This document shows positions 43,623 to 53,091 of a stretch of DNA of 64,000 bases, piece after piece. Position 1 is the first letter of the stretch, and the number at the start of each line of letters is the position of its first letter. The notes below the pieces were generated by a model, which was given only the letters and a program-made list of their open reading frames with translations, was not told the origin of the DNA and searched no databases. The translations under genes were made by a program, and so were the position numbers. The stretch comes from Candidatus Gracilibacteria bacterium GN02-872 (lineage in GTDB: Bacteria > Patescibacteriota > Gracilibacteria > BD1-5 > UBA6164), in NCBI GenBank assembly GCA_003260325.1, contig MOLU01000001.1:186001-250000 (forward strand). Direction: 5' to 3'.

Positions 43623-43869
43623 CTTCTTTAGTTTCTTTTGATTTTTTTTCTGTTTTTTGCTTTTTTCATTTAAATTTTTCTTTTACTACTGTTGGTATTT
43701 GAGAGTAAGCTATAATGGTTTGCTTTACTTTTTCATAAAATTCAGCTATTTCAACAATTGGTCAAAGTATTTTTATAATTCTTATCAAAGTGATTATCAA
43801 AAGAGTTCAAATTACACTTGAGAAAACTATTAAAACTATATATAGAGCGTCTAAAACAGTTAAAGTCAT
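43612..43869 (-). CDS. small single-pass membrane protein (85 aa)
   Basis: An N-terminal hydrophobic helix (about residues 5-38, VLDALYIVLIVFSSVIGTLL) is followed by a short amphipathic segment and a very basic Lys/Glu/Thr tail. No family recognised. It lies between the thioredoxin-like gene and mutL on the same strand. Confidence 0.65.
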
Positions 43870-43888
43870 AGCAAAGAAATTTAAGAAA

Positions 43889-44377
43889 TTAAAATTGTTC
43901 AATTAGTTCTTCTATATTCATTTTAAACGAATTTGAAATTTTTTCAATATTTTCTTTTCAAATAATTTTTTTATAAATTTCTTTATCCTCAAATACGAGC
44001 ATTGTAGGCAATTGTGTAACTCAAAAATCTTCTTCAAAATTTACTCATTCAATATTTTCTTTTGAAAGCATAATTACAATATTTCTAGAAAATGCTTTTG
44101 TTTTTAGCATAGGGAAACGCAAAGAAATACTTTCATAAAAATCACTTTTTTCTTCTGCAATTATCAAAATAGTTTTGTGTTTGAAATATTTTACTTCTCA
44201 AGTTTTGCTTACAAATTCAGTTGTTCCAGATTTCTCTATCAAATTATCTAAATCTTCTTTTGTTTTTATGGAAAAAGAAGAACTTGAAGAAATCTTTTTT
44301 GCAGAGTAAGAAACTGCATTATTAAAAGTTTCTTTTGTTTTTTTAGCAAAATTTTTTAAAGAATCTTTAAATCACAT
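43889..44377 (-). CDS. thioredoxin-fold-like protein lacking CxxC (162 aa)
   Basis: The protein starts M-G-F-K-D-S-L-K with codon 2 being UGA. After a Ser-rich N terminus, residues 50-150 show a thioredoxin-like pattern: KTILIIAEEKSDFY, RNIVIMLSKENI, and GVTQLPTMLVFEDKEIYKKI with a cis-Pro (QLPT) and following strand. There is no CxxC and no Cys at all. It may therefore be a structural or regulatory member of the fold. Family uncertain. Confidence 0.6.
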
Positions 44378-44523
44378 AATAAAAAATATTATTAATACTA
44401 AGTTTTTAAATATTTTATCACAATAATAACTTTTTTGCAAAAAAGATTTGATTTTTTAAATTTTTTCAATATGATATGCGAAATTTCAAAAGAAATTTAT
44501 ATATTATATAATAATTTTTTAAA

Positions 44524-44877
44524 ATGACAAATGCACAACTTATAAAAAAAGTTCAAGAACCATTTTTGAAAGCTGATAGAGTAGAGTATAAAACAGGTAT
44601 GGAAGTGGAAGTAAGTCAAACTATCAGAGAATGATGAAAAGAAAGAGTTCAAAAATTTAAATGAATAATTATAAAAACAGCTGGAAAAACTCCACTTGAA
44701 AAAACTATAACAGTTAGAAGAAAAATTGGAGCTTTTGGAGTTGAAAAGATTTTTGCAATCCATTCTCCAAGTATTTTAAAAATAGAAATAATTAGACAAT
44801 TTAAAGTTAGAAAGAAATCTATTAAATTTATCAGAGATTTGACAGGTAAAGCTGCAAGACTTAAAGAAATTAGATAA
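44524..44877 (+). CDS. rplS: 50S ribosomal protein L19 (bL19)
   Basis: bL19 lies at the 30S-50S interface. The 117-aa sequence has the family core: VEYKTGMEVEVSQTIREGGKERVQ (written here in shorter form as VSQTIREGGKERVQKFKG), ITVRRKIGAFGVEKIF, HSPSI near residue 80, and a basic C terminus. Of eight Gly codons three are UGA (including both of the GG pair) and five are GGT/GGA, a lower UGA share than in most genes here. A strong terminator follows directly. Confidence 0.95.
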
Positions 44878-44881
44878 TTTC

Positions 44882-44913
44882 AAAAATCCTAAAATTTTCT
44901 TAGGATTTTTTTT
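44882..44913 (+). terminator. rplS terminator
   Basis: AAAATCCTAA / TTAGGATTTT with a 7-nt loop and T8. Confidence 0.85.
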
Positions 44914-44971
44914 GTTATTTTAAAAAAAATTTGTATAATTAAGCTAAATTTTATCAATTAAAAAATATTTT

Positions 44972-46435
44972 ATGAATTTTAAAGATTTAAGTTTAGAGGA
45001 TTTAATCCTAAAAATAAAAAATAAAGAAGCTTCAAAAGAAGAAGTTTTTGAATATTTTTTGAAAAGAATAGAAAAATATGATGACAAAGTTCAATCTTTC
45101 AATTTTGTAAATACTTTGTGATTAAATAAAGAAGCAGAACTTACTTCAGTTTTGGCTTGAGCTCCGATTGCTGTAAAGGATATTTTTTGTGAGATTTGAG
45201 TTCCTACAACTTGTTCTTCAAAAATGCTTGAGAATTTTAAACCACCTTTTGATGCATTTGTTATAAAAAAGTTAAAAGAAGCGTGATTTTCAAGTCTTTG
45301 AAAAGTTACAATGGATGAATTTGCTATGTGATCAACAAATGAAACTTCTGCTTTTAAAAAAGCTGTAAATCCTTGGGGAAAAAATAGAATTCCTTGAGGT
45401 TCTTCTGGAGGTTCTGCTGCTTCAGTTGCTGCTTGACTTGCTCCTGCTGCACTTTGAACAGATACTTGATGAAGTATTAGACAACCTGCAAGTATGTGTA
45501 ATTTAGTTTGATTTAAACCAAGTTATTGAAGAAACAGTAGAAACTGAGTTATGGCAATGGCTTCAAGCTTGGATTGTCCAGGAACTTTGACAAAAACTGT
45601 AAAAGATTCAGCTATTTTGTATGAAATAATGAATTGAAATGATCCTCTTGAAAACACTTCTTTGCCTTGAAAAGATTTGATTGATCCCAAAATTTGGGAA
45701 AAAACAGATTTGAAATGATTCAAAATTTGAGTTCCAAAAGAATATTTTGAAGAATGACTTGACTCTTGAGTAAGAACTGTTATAAATCAAGCAATTGATA
45801 AATTAAAAGAACTTTGAGCAGAAATAAAAGAAATTTCTCTTCCTATGACAAAATATGCAATCGCAACTTACTACATATTGATGCCAGCAGAAGTTTCTAC
45901 AAATTTGTCAAGATATGATGGAATAAGGTTTGGTCATAATTCTGATAAACCATATAATTCTATGGATGAACTTTTTATAAACAATAGAACTGAAGGTTTT
46001 TGAAAAGAACAAAAAAGAAGAATAATTCTTGGTTCTTATGTACTTTCAGCTTGATTTTATGATGCTTATTATAAAAAAGCAGCTCAAGTAAGAACTCTTA
46101 TTATAAAAGATTTTGAAAAAGCTTTTGAAGAAGTTGATGCAATAGTTTCACCTGTTTCACCTTCAGTTGCTTGGAAAATCTGAGAAAAAATAGATGATCC
46201 TTTGAAAATGTACTTAGCTGATGCGTATACAATTCCAGCTTCTTTAGCTTGACTTCCTGGAATATCTGTTCCAGCTTGATTTGCTGAAAGTCAAGATCAA
46301 GAAAAAGAATTACTTCCAGTTTGACTTCAAATTCTTACTCCTAGACTAGAAGAACAAAGACTTTTTGAAATAGCTTATGCTTTTGAACAAGCTACAAACT
46401 ATGCAAAACAAAATCCAAAAGGTTTTGAAGATTAA
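44972..46435 (+). CDS. gatA: Asp-tRNA(Asn)/Glu-tRNA(Gln) amidotransferase subunit A
   Basis: GatA is the amidase subunit of GatCAB, which amidates mischarged tRNA. The 487-aa protein has the amidase-signature triad: Lys in APIAVKDIF near residue 70, the cis-Ser/nucleophile region [14 protein letters not shown] near 145, and GTDTGGSIRQPAS near 165. [13 protein letters not shown] and LPGISVPAG occur near 390-430. The presence of GatA implies that Gln-tRNA and/or Asn-tRNA is made indirectly. GatB and GatC are not in this window. Most glycines, including in the signature, are a mix of UGA, GGT and GGA. Confidence 0.95.
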
Positions 46436-46464
46436 AGCTTTAATTTTATAACTATTACTAAAAA

Positions 46465-46971
46465 ATGTGAGATTATTTAATATGTAGTTTAAAAAATTCA
46501 AAAATATTTGAGAGCTATTTGCTTTATAGCTATCAGCTTTTTTATACTTGAATTAGTAACTTAGATTTGACTATAGCAATCTTTACTTGACATTCATTTG
46601 TTTCTCTTAGGTTTGCCTATTTTCTGGATTTGTTAGATTGAAAAAACTTTGTTTATAATATTTTTATTGAAATTATAATTCTTTTATTAACCTGAATTAT
46701 TATAGATTTAATTTTATACTTTTTATGAAAATATCTTTGAAAATATTTAAAATTTAAGTATGAAAGTAAGAAGCTATTTTATATATTTTTAAGATTTGTA
46801 CCAATAATCTGAATATTTTGAACATTTATATGAGCTTTGTTATCAAAAGAATTTGATTATAAAAAAGATTTTTTAAAGATATTTATTTGAAATCTGCTTT
46901 TTATAATATTTAATATTACTTTTTGGTTAGTTTTAACACATTTTTGTTGATTTTATGATAATTTAACTTAA
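46465..46971 (+). CDS. integral membrane protein, possibly DedA-like (168 aa)
   Basis: Four to five membrane helices. A segment FLRFVPIIGIFGTFIGALLS near residue 110 followed by a Lys-rich loop and a C-terminal helix resembles the RFxPxxRxFxxxxAG region of DedA/VTT proteins, but the key Arg positions are not clear. The first codon after ATG is UGA. It lies 29 nt after gatA and is convergent with the foreign gene. Confidence 0.45.
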
Positions 46972-46972
46972 A

Positions 46973-47004
46973 AATAAGGCCACATCTCATGATGTGGCCT
47001 TATT
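46973..47004. terminator. strong GC-richer terminator at the 3' end of the foreign gene
   Basis: A perfect 14-bp stem (AATAAGGCCACATC / GATGTGGCCTTATT) with a TCAT loop. Its GGCCACATC core is far more GC-rich than any other terminator in the window. Confidence 0.9.
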
Positions 47005-47007
47005 ATT

Positions 47008-47790
47008 TCACTTAGGATAAATTCCTATCATATGTGGTATTTTTCTTTTTCTAAAATAAACAAGATTTTCACCATAAAGTTCAAACCTATTACTAAGTAT
47101 TTGTGCTGAATGACTACCATCTCCTTGTATTAGGTTGCTTCTTGATATCCCCCAATTATCTGCTATTGCTTTTATCCTCTCTGAAGTAAGCTCTCTACCT
47201 ATTATGAAAGCGATAAATCTTCCTTCAGAACCTTTTCTTGAATTAATGACTCCCATAGAATTTCTTCCAACATTTGAGTTACTACGTTTATCTACTTCAG
47301 GATGTAGTAAAGTGATAGAAAAGTTACATCTATTGGAATAATAAGGATTAGTATATCCATTATCAAAAACATAAGCACGGTTATCTTTTATACAAAGAGT
47401 CTTTGTATGTTCATTTTTTGATATCCAAACATCATTTCCAGGTGTGAAAGGAAATGATATTTCTGAGTTTGTAGAATCATCATCAAAAAAAGCACCATTG
47501 ACTACAGAAAAGGGTTTCTTTGCATTTTTAAATACTATAGGATAAGCTAGACCAAAACCTTTATCCCTTCTTACTACCAAATGTTCTAATCTTGCCAGAT
47601 CCAAATCTACAACTTGGACAGCAACACCTTCACGTTCATTGTAATAAATAGATGTTCCCTTAGCAGTATCTTTTTTTACATAACCACTAGGGATATTGTA
47701 GTACTGTGCATTTGCAGACATAACTACAAGTACAAAGGTTAATAACACAGCTTTTTTCAAAGCCACCAAGATTGGATGCAATATGTTCAT
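47008..47790 (-). CDS. secreted phosphodiester-glycosidase-like protein, recently acquired; ends in UGA
   Basis: The 260-aa product has a signal peptide (MNILHPILVALKKAVLLTF to ANAQ, residues 1-29) and a domain resembling NAGPA-type phosphodiester glycosidases: FSVVNGAFFDDDS near residue 95, NSMGVINSRKGSEGRFIAF near 180 and NLIQGDGSHSAQIL near 225. It differs sharply from its neighbours: no internal UGA, Gly written GGN, several CGT arginines, less AT-rich DNA, an AGGAG Shine-Dalgarno 7 nt before this ATG, and a TGA stop (47008-47010). In this cell TGA would be read as Gly, adding 15 residues through the terminator hairpin to TAA at 46963-46965. An ATG ten codons upstream lacks a Shine-Dalgarno. 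Family call is tentative; transfer is well supported. Confidence 0.8.
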   Translation of the reverse strand: MNILHPILVALKKAVLLTFVLVVMSANAQYYNIPSGYVKKDTAKGTSIYYNEREGVAVQVVDLDLARLEHLVVRRDKGFGLAYPIVFKNAKKPFSVVNGAFFDDDSTNSEISFPFTPGNDVWISKNEHTKTLCIKDNRAYVFDNGYTNPYYSNRCNFSITLLHPEVDKRSNSNVGRNSMGVINSRKGSEGRFIAFIIGRELTSERIKAIADNWGISRSNLIQGDGSHSAQILSNRFELYGENLVYFRKRKIPHMIGIYPK

Positions 47791-47797
47791 TGCAGTT

Positions 47798-47802
47798 CTC
47801 CT
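47798..47802 (-). promoter_or_regulatory. canonical Shine-Dalgarno (AGGAG) of the foreign gene
   Basis: AGGAG lies 7 nt before the ATG at 47788-47790 and fixes that start over the upstream in-frame ATG. Native genes in the window mostly have A-rich leaders instead. Confidence 0.75.
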
Positions 47803-47962
47803 AAATGAAAAGTTTAACATATATCAGCCAACAAAATACTTTTAGTATTATCAACTGACAAAATTATTGTATTTAAGAAATAATCAAGTCAAGGTTTAAA
47901 AATTTGCAAAAATAGCTACAATTATGATAAAATAAAAGTAGTTATTTTTTTATTTACGATTT

Positions 47963-49543
47963 ATGGTAAATTTATTTACAAACAACGATAACAATAAAGA
48001 AAAAAAGGAGAAAAATAATTTTGAAATTTGAACAAATCCTGAACAAAAAGAGCAATTTGATAAAAATGCAAAAGATTTTCAAGAAAAATATTCTCAAAAA
48101 CTAAAAAATATTTTACCTGAAGAGATTTTTAAAAAACTTTCTGGTAATTTTGAGCTAAATTGAAATATTGACAAAACTATTGATTCTTTGAAAGATTCTT
48201 GATTGTCTGAAAAATCTGTAGATTTGATAAAATCTAATTTAAAACAAAATATAGATATTTCAAAAGAAAATTTACAAGAAATAAACAAAGAAATAAAAGA
48301 ATTTTCTGAAAAAAAAGATTTAGATATAAAACTTTGAGATTTAATTGGCAAAGTTTCAAAAATGGCTGAAAATACAGAAAATGATGAGCTATTTGATTCA
48401 GCAACACAAGCAAGAGAAATACAAAAAAATTGAAATCCAGAAGAAAAAACTTGAATGATTACAAAACTAGAATCTCTTATTTCAAATAAAAATTCTCAAG
48501 ACTTGACAAATTGAGAGAATATTGTAACTGAAGAAAAAAATATTCAAGAAAAGTCTGAAAAAACAGGAACAGTAGAACAAAGCTTACAGTATGATTGAGA
48601 AGATAAGTATGAAGAATCACTTTTGTTTTGAAACCAGTTTGCTGAAAAAGAAGATATTTTAGAGCAAAACAATTGAGCTGAAAAACTAGATTTTTCTGAA
48701 GCAAATTGAGAATATTTTCCTATTTTGAAGAATTTAAATGATAATTGAGATATTTCAAAAGAAAACTTTGATAAAGTAAATCAAGATTTAGCTTCGTTGT
48801 CTTGACAAGAAAAAACAGATAAATTTGTCAATTCTATTGATAAAATAGTTCAAAATAAGGAAGTAAAAAATGGCATTTTAGAAAAATTTAAAAATTCAGA
48901 ACCTGTAAACTCTGAAAATTTTGATAAAACTCCATTTTCTGCAGCTGCAAACTGAAAACTTGATATAGACAAATCAGTTTGATGACTTGAAACTATGCTT
49001 GCAGAAAACTATATTTATCTACCAAATAAAGAAAATTGACAAGAAAAAAATACTGAAAAAAGCTTAGAAATGACTCTCGAAGTCGCTACAAATAAAATAG
49101 TAAAAAATAAAACAGAAGAGTTTAAAAATAACAATTCTGAGCTTATTTCAGATATCAAAAAAGAAAGTAACTTAGATACTAAATATAAATTGCTGAAAAA
49201 ACTTTATGAGGCTTCTTTGCTTGAAGATGCGAAGTATTGATGAAAAAAATGAGCAGAAGAGATGAATCAAAAAAAAGACTCTCTTAAGCAAAGATATCAA
49301 GAAATGCTTTTGGAAAAACAAAAAGCTAATAAAAATCCAAATGAAGTAGAAAAACAAAAAAAACTTCAAGAATTACAAAAAATCGAACAAGAAATAATAC
49401 AAGAAGCTAAAAATGTAGAAAATTTTGAAAAAGAGTTAGAAAAAATAGAAGCAAATGTTTCTTCTTTGTCTTGATGAAAAACTGATCACTCTCCTGAAAA
49501 GTCTCTAAACAAAGAACCAAATCAAACTACAAAAAAAGATTAG
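47963..49543 (+). CDS. large soluble coiled-coil protein, unknown (526 aa)
   Basis: No family recognised. The protein is acidic and Lys/Glu/Asn-rich, with no signal peptide or membrane helix. Helical stretches of coiled-coil type lie at about residues 95-120 and 405-500 (LKQRYQEMLLEKQKANK); the middle contains loosely repeated DIS-KENF/NGDISKENF-type segments. About twenty Gly are UGA. It ends in TAG at a terminator shared with convergent comEC. Composition resembles large cytoplasmic structural proteins of CPR bacteria, but no function can be assigned. Confidence 0.7.
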
Positions 49544-49564
49544 TTTTAGTAACTAGTCTTTTTT
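49531..49564. terminator. bidirectional terminator
   Basis: An imperfect stem AAAAGATTAGTT / AACTAGTCTTTT between convergent genes; the stop codons of both genes (49541-49543 and 49553-49555) fall inside it. Confidence 0.65.
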
Positions 49565-51019
49565 CTTAAAATAAATTATTATAAAAGTAAAAATTATCAA
49601 GTAAATAAGTTGATAATAGCCTTTGTATTCTCAAAAATCTGATTTCAAAACCAAAAAATCCATACTTCAGAAAAAGTTTACTATTTCTATGTTCCACCTC
49701 AAAAGTAAGTAAGCAAAAAATCCTATAATTATTCAAAGTTTTGCAAAAAATGCATAAAATACAATTGATAAAAATCAAAATAACATAGCAAGGGGAATAC
49801 TCCAAGAAACAAGCAAATTTGTGATTGGAGAAACTGTTGAAACTCTTCCAAATCAAAACATCATAACTGGTAAAGTAAAAACCAAAGCTGAAAAAGTTAT
49901 TGAAATAGCTGTTCTGATTTCAAAGACATTTGGTAAAAATTTAAAAATTCTATTAAAAAATTTTTCTGTGTAAATAATTCAAAAAACTGCTAAAAAGCTT
50001 AAATGAAGGGAAATATCGTGATTTACTGAAAGAGGATTAAAACTAACCATTATAAGTAAAGTCAAAAGTGAAGTTGCTAAAATATTATTTTGTCGACCGT
50101 TTTGTAAAACTAAATAACCGATAAATCCCATTATTCAGGCTCTCACAACTGGAGCACTTGGTCAAACTAAAATTACAAAAAGCAAAATTATTATTGACAT
50201 AACTGGAATTTGAAAGTATTTTGGTAAATACTTCAAGAAAATAGAAAAAAATACAATTAAAATTGTAATATTAAATCCAGAAACAGCTATGAAATGCGTT
50301 AATCAAGAATTATTAAAATTTTGTTTTAACTCTTTTGGTAATTCTTCTCTTGCTCAAAGTAAAATTCATCAAAGAAAAATTGCTTCGTTCTCAGGATAAA
50401 TTTTTCTTATTATAGAGAGCATTTCTTCTCTAAGTCAAATAATTTTTTCTTCTAAAAAATTTACTTTATTTTCTCAGATTTTTGTGAATCAATTCGCATA
50501 ATATTTAAAATAATATCAGTTTGAAATCATAAATTTTTTGTAGGAAAATCCGCTAGAATCCTTGTAAACATAAACTTTTGAGTTTGCTTTTATTATTTCT
50601 CACTTTTTTAGTCGATTTCATTTATTTTTTACAAAAGTTTCAGCATAAATATCATTTTTTGGTTTTAAATTGTCAATACTAATTATTCTTCATTTATAAA
50701 TTATATCTCACTCTTTTACTTCCTTTACTTCTTCAATTTCAGAAATAATTTCTGTTTTTCCTGTAAATTTATTAACAAAATTTAGATTTTCTTCTATTTT
50801 TTCTAAATTAAAACTTGAAATAAATATTCATAAAATAAAAGCAAAAGTTCAAAAAATCTGGATATTTAGAAATTTTTTGTTTTTTAAATAAATTATCAAA
50901 AAAAATAGTTCTACCAAAAGCAGAACTATAAAAGAAAAAAGTATATTTCCAAAAAAATTATTTATAAAAATTCAGGAAATATAAAAAATACTTGAAAAAA
51001 TAAAAATATTTATCTTCAT
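49553..51019 (-). CDS. comEC: ComEC/Rec2 DNA-uptake channel, core membrane domain
   Basis: ComEC moves single-stranded DNA across the cytoplasmic membrane during transformation. The 488-aa protein has N-terminal helices, a soluble OB-like region (about 90-190), and the competence domain with HFIAVSGFNITIL near residue 243, VGPSAPVVRAGIMG near 290, SLHLSFLAVFG near 345 and further helices to about 480. The C-terminal metallo-beta-lactamase-like nuclease domain is absent. The frame ends in TAG inside the shared terminator. It overlaps the end of lgt by 10 nt. Confidence 0.9.
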
Positions 51020-51786
51020 CTTCTAGTTTCTTTTTTGTATAATTTAAAAACATGATAGCCAACAACTCAAAAAATGATAACAGCACAAACTTGAGATAAA
51101 TTAAGTCAGATATTTTCTTTAAATAAATCTACTGGTTTTCAATTAAAAAACTCCATCATAAATATAACACAAGAAAAAACAAGGATTCAAGCATATCATA
51201 AAATATTTTTTTCTTTAACATACATTTGAGAAATGTAAAGTAGACAAAAAGCTATAAAAAATATTATTGAATAAAAGATTGCTAAAGGAAAAATAGGTGA
51301 AGTATAAGGTATAGTTGTATATTTATTTGTGTAACTAATTTCAAATCAAAAATTTGTATCTAGTCAATAAACTTGTCATCAAAGTAAAGCTCAAAAAAAT
51401 CAGACTGGAAATACGAAAAATAAGGATAAAACTACTCAATAAATATAACTATCAATTTTTTCTTTTCTTAATTTTACTAAAATTAACAAAACTAGAAAAA
51501 ATCAAGCTAGACATCACATAAGTGAAAAATTGTAATCAGTCATTACAAAGAAATCTTTAAAATCCTTTATATGTCTTTGTTCGTGCCAGTTTGAAATTAT
51601 ATAAAATATTCTTCAAAAGAAAAGAGTTGAAATAAAGAACCAAAGAATGTTGTTTTTAAAAAGATCAAAACTATAATTTAGTCTTTTAGACATCTTAAAA
51701 AGCATCCATATAAATAGAAAAAAACATATTGTTATGGATATTCAAAAAGTGTAAAATTGAACTCAAAGATTTATATACGGATACAT
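51010..51786 (-). CDS. lgt: prolipoprotein diacylglyceryl transferase-like protein
   Basis: Lgt attaches diacylglycerol to the lipobox Cys of prolipoproteins. The 258-aa protein has seven probable helices with the family landmarks in degenerate form: YINLGVQFYTFGISI at the N terminus, FGRIFYIISNWHE near 58, FSLMGGLAGFF near 88, GALLGGQVYG near 135, and TSPIFPLAIFYS near 170 in place of the HPxQLYE segment. It is divergent but the order and spacing fit. A lipoprotein substrate is encoded in this window (the PPIase). The frame reads a UGA three codons before its TAA. Confidence 0.65.
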
Positions 51787-51881
51787 AAAAAATTAGTTGC
51801 AAATAAAAAATACCTTGCTTAAATTATATCAATTTTTTAAAAAAATCAAAAAATAATTTTATACAAGATATTTTGGCTTAA

Positions 51882-52439
51882 TTAAGCTCTACTTCTGTAT
51901 TCTTTTGTTCTCGTGTCTATAATCAACTTATCTCAAATATTTACAAATAATGGAACTTGAATAACAAGTCAAGTATTCATAGTTGCTGGTTTCTTTCATC
52001 CAGTTGCTGTGTCTCACTTTTCTCATGGAGGAGTGTCTACAACTTCCAAAATACAAGTTGGCTCTAGATTGATATTTATAGCTTGTCAATTAAATTCTTG
52101 AAGCATAACTTTGTCTCATTCTTGTAAAAAAAGTTCTGCTCAATCTAAAGCTCAAACTTCCAAACTTACTTGTTCAAAATTATTTTGGTTCATAAAATAA
52201 TAATTTGTTCAGTCGTTGTAAAGATAGTCATAATTACTTGTTGTAACTTCAGCAGGAGGAAAGTTATCTTTGTCAGAAAATGTTTTTGGAACTGTTCCTC
52301 ATCTAATTAAGTTTTTTGCTTTTATGTTGATAATACTCCCTCATCTTCAAACAACTTTTTGAGAATAAGAAGTAACTTCATAAGGTTCTCAATCCATAAT
52401 AAATCTTTTTCAAACTTTTAGTTCACTTGCGTTTAACAT
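51882..52439 (-). CDS. efp: elongation factor P
   Basis: EF-P rescues ribosomes at polyproline stretches. The 185-aa protein has the three-domain length and sequence: LNASELKVGKRF at the N terminus, GEPYEVTSYSQKVVGRGGS with an Arg at residue 32 at the loop tip, YLYNDGTNYYFMN near 88, GVDTPP-type domain II end (VVDTPPGEKGDTATG), and LFVNIGDKLIIDTRTKEYRSR at the C terminus. 15 of its 18 Gly codons are UGA, two of the three loop glycines among them. The loop tip Arg (not Lys) means any activation would be of the arginine type; no modification enzyme is seen nearby. Confidence 0.95.
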
Positions 52440-52456
52440 AAATTTGGGTTAATAAT

Positions 52457-52496
52457 AAAAGTATTTCGTAATTTTATACAAAATACTTTTTTTTGC
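52457..52496. terminator. terminator after the 174-aa membrane protein gene
   Basis: AAAAGTATTT / AAATACTTTT with a 13-nt loop and flanking A- and T-runs. The adjoining TTTTTTTTGCAAAT is echoed after the next terminator at 53083-53092. Confidence 0.6.
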
Positions 52497-52505
52497 AAAT
52501 TTAAG

Positions 52506-53030
52506 TTATTTAACTGTTTCGTTTTGAATAATATCTTCAACTACTTGATTTGTTTCTTCTTTAGAAAATAAATCTTCTCAAACTTTTGAAATTGGAGCAA
52601 AGTAATTTATAATTAAAATTTCAAAGATTATTATAAAAATTGATATTATTGCAAATTTTTTTATTTCTTTTTTTCTTTCATCTAAATCAAAAATATATTT
52701 TTCAGAGCTTACAACTAAGAATTTAAAATATACAAAATAAAAGACAAATAAGCTTAACAATCAGATTATTGAGTAAGTATAAATTGAATTTATTTTTAAT
52801 AAAACAAAAGGAAATATACAAATAGCAAAACAAACTAATTGTGTAAAAATTGCAGTATTTAAAGCTACAAATACTTCCATAAAGTTTTCAAAAAAGCTTG
52901 CTTGATTTTTTCAAATCATAATATTAAAAATAATTCAGAGTATAGCTGAAATAATAATATTTCAAACTATTAAACAAGCAGAAAATCATATTAAAGAAAA
53001 GCCCATAAGATCCGCTAAGCTAAAATTCAT
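52506..53030 (-). CDS. membrane protein, unknown (174 aa)
   Basis: Four membrane helices: two in the first 50 residues (LADLMGFSLIWFSACLIVGN), one near 75-115 in two parts, and one near 125-148 after the charged loop DLDERKKEIKKF. A soluble acidic tail ends ETVK. No family recognised. It lies between rny and efp. Confidence 0.6.
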
Positions 53031-53049
53031 AGAATATTTTTAAAAATAA

Positions 53050-53086
53050 AAAGATACTTTAATTTTACTATAAAGTACCTTTTTTT
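53050..53086 (-). terminator. rny terminator
   Basis: AAGATACTTTA / TAAAGTACCTT (one mismatch, 9-nt loop); on the minus strand it is followed by a T-run. Confidence 0.55.
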
Positions 53087-53091
53087 GCAAA

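Noticed and set aside
46973..47004. Insertion-sequence terminal repeat next to the foreign gene
   Set aside because: The stem-loop with adjoining T-run behaves as a terminator. No matching inverted repeat is seen at the other side and no transposase is present.
47963..49543. Possible adhesin or toxin
   Set aside because: There is no signal peptide, membrane helix or toxin motif; only low-complexity helical sequence, so no function is claimed.
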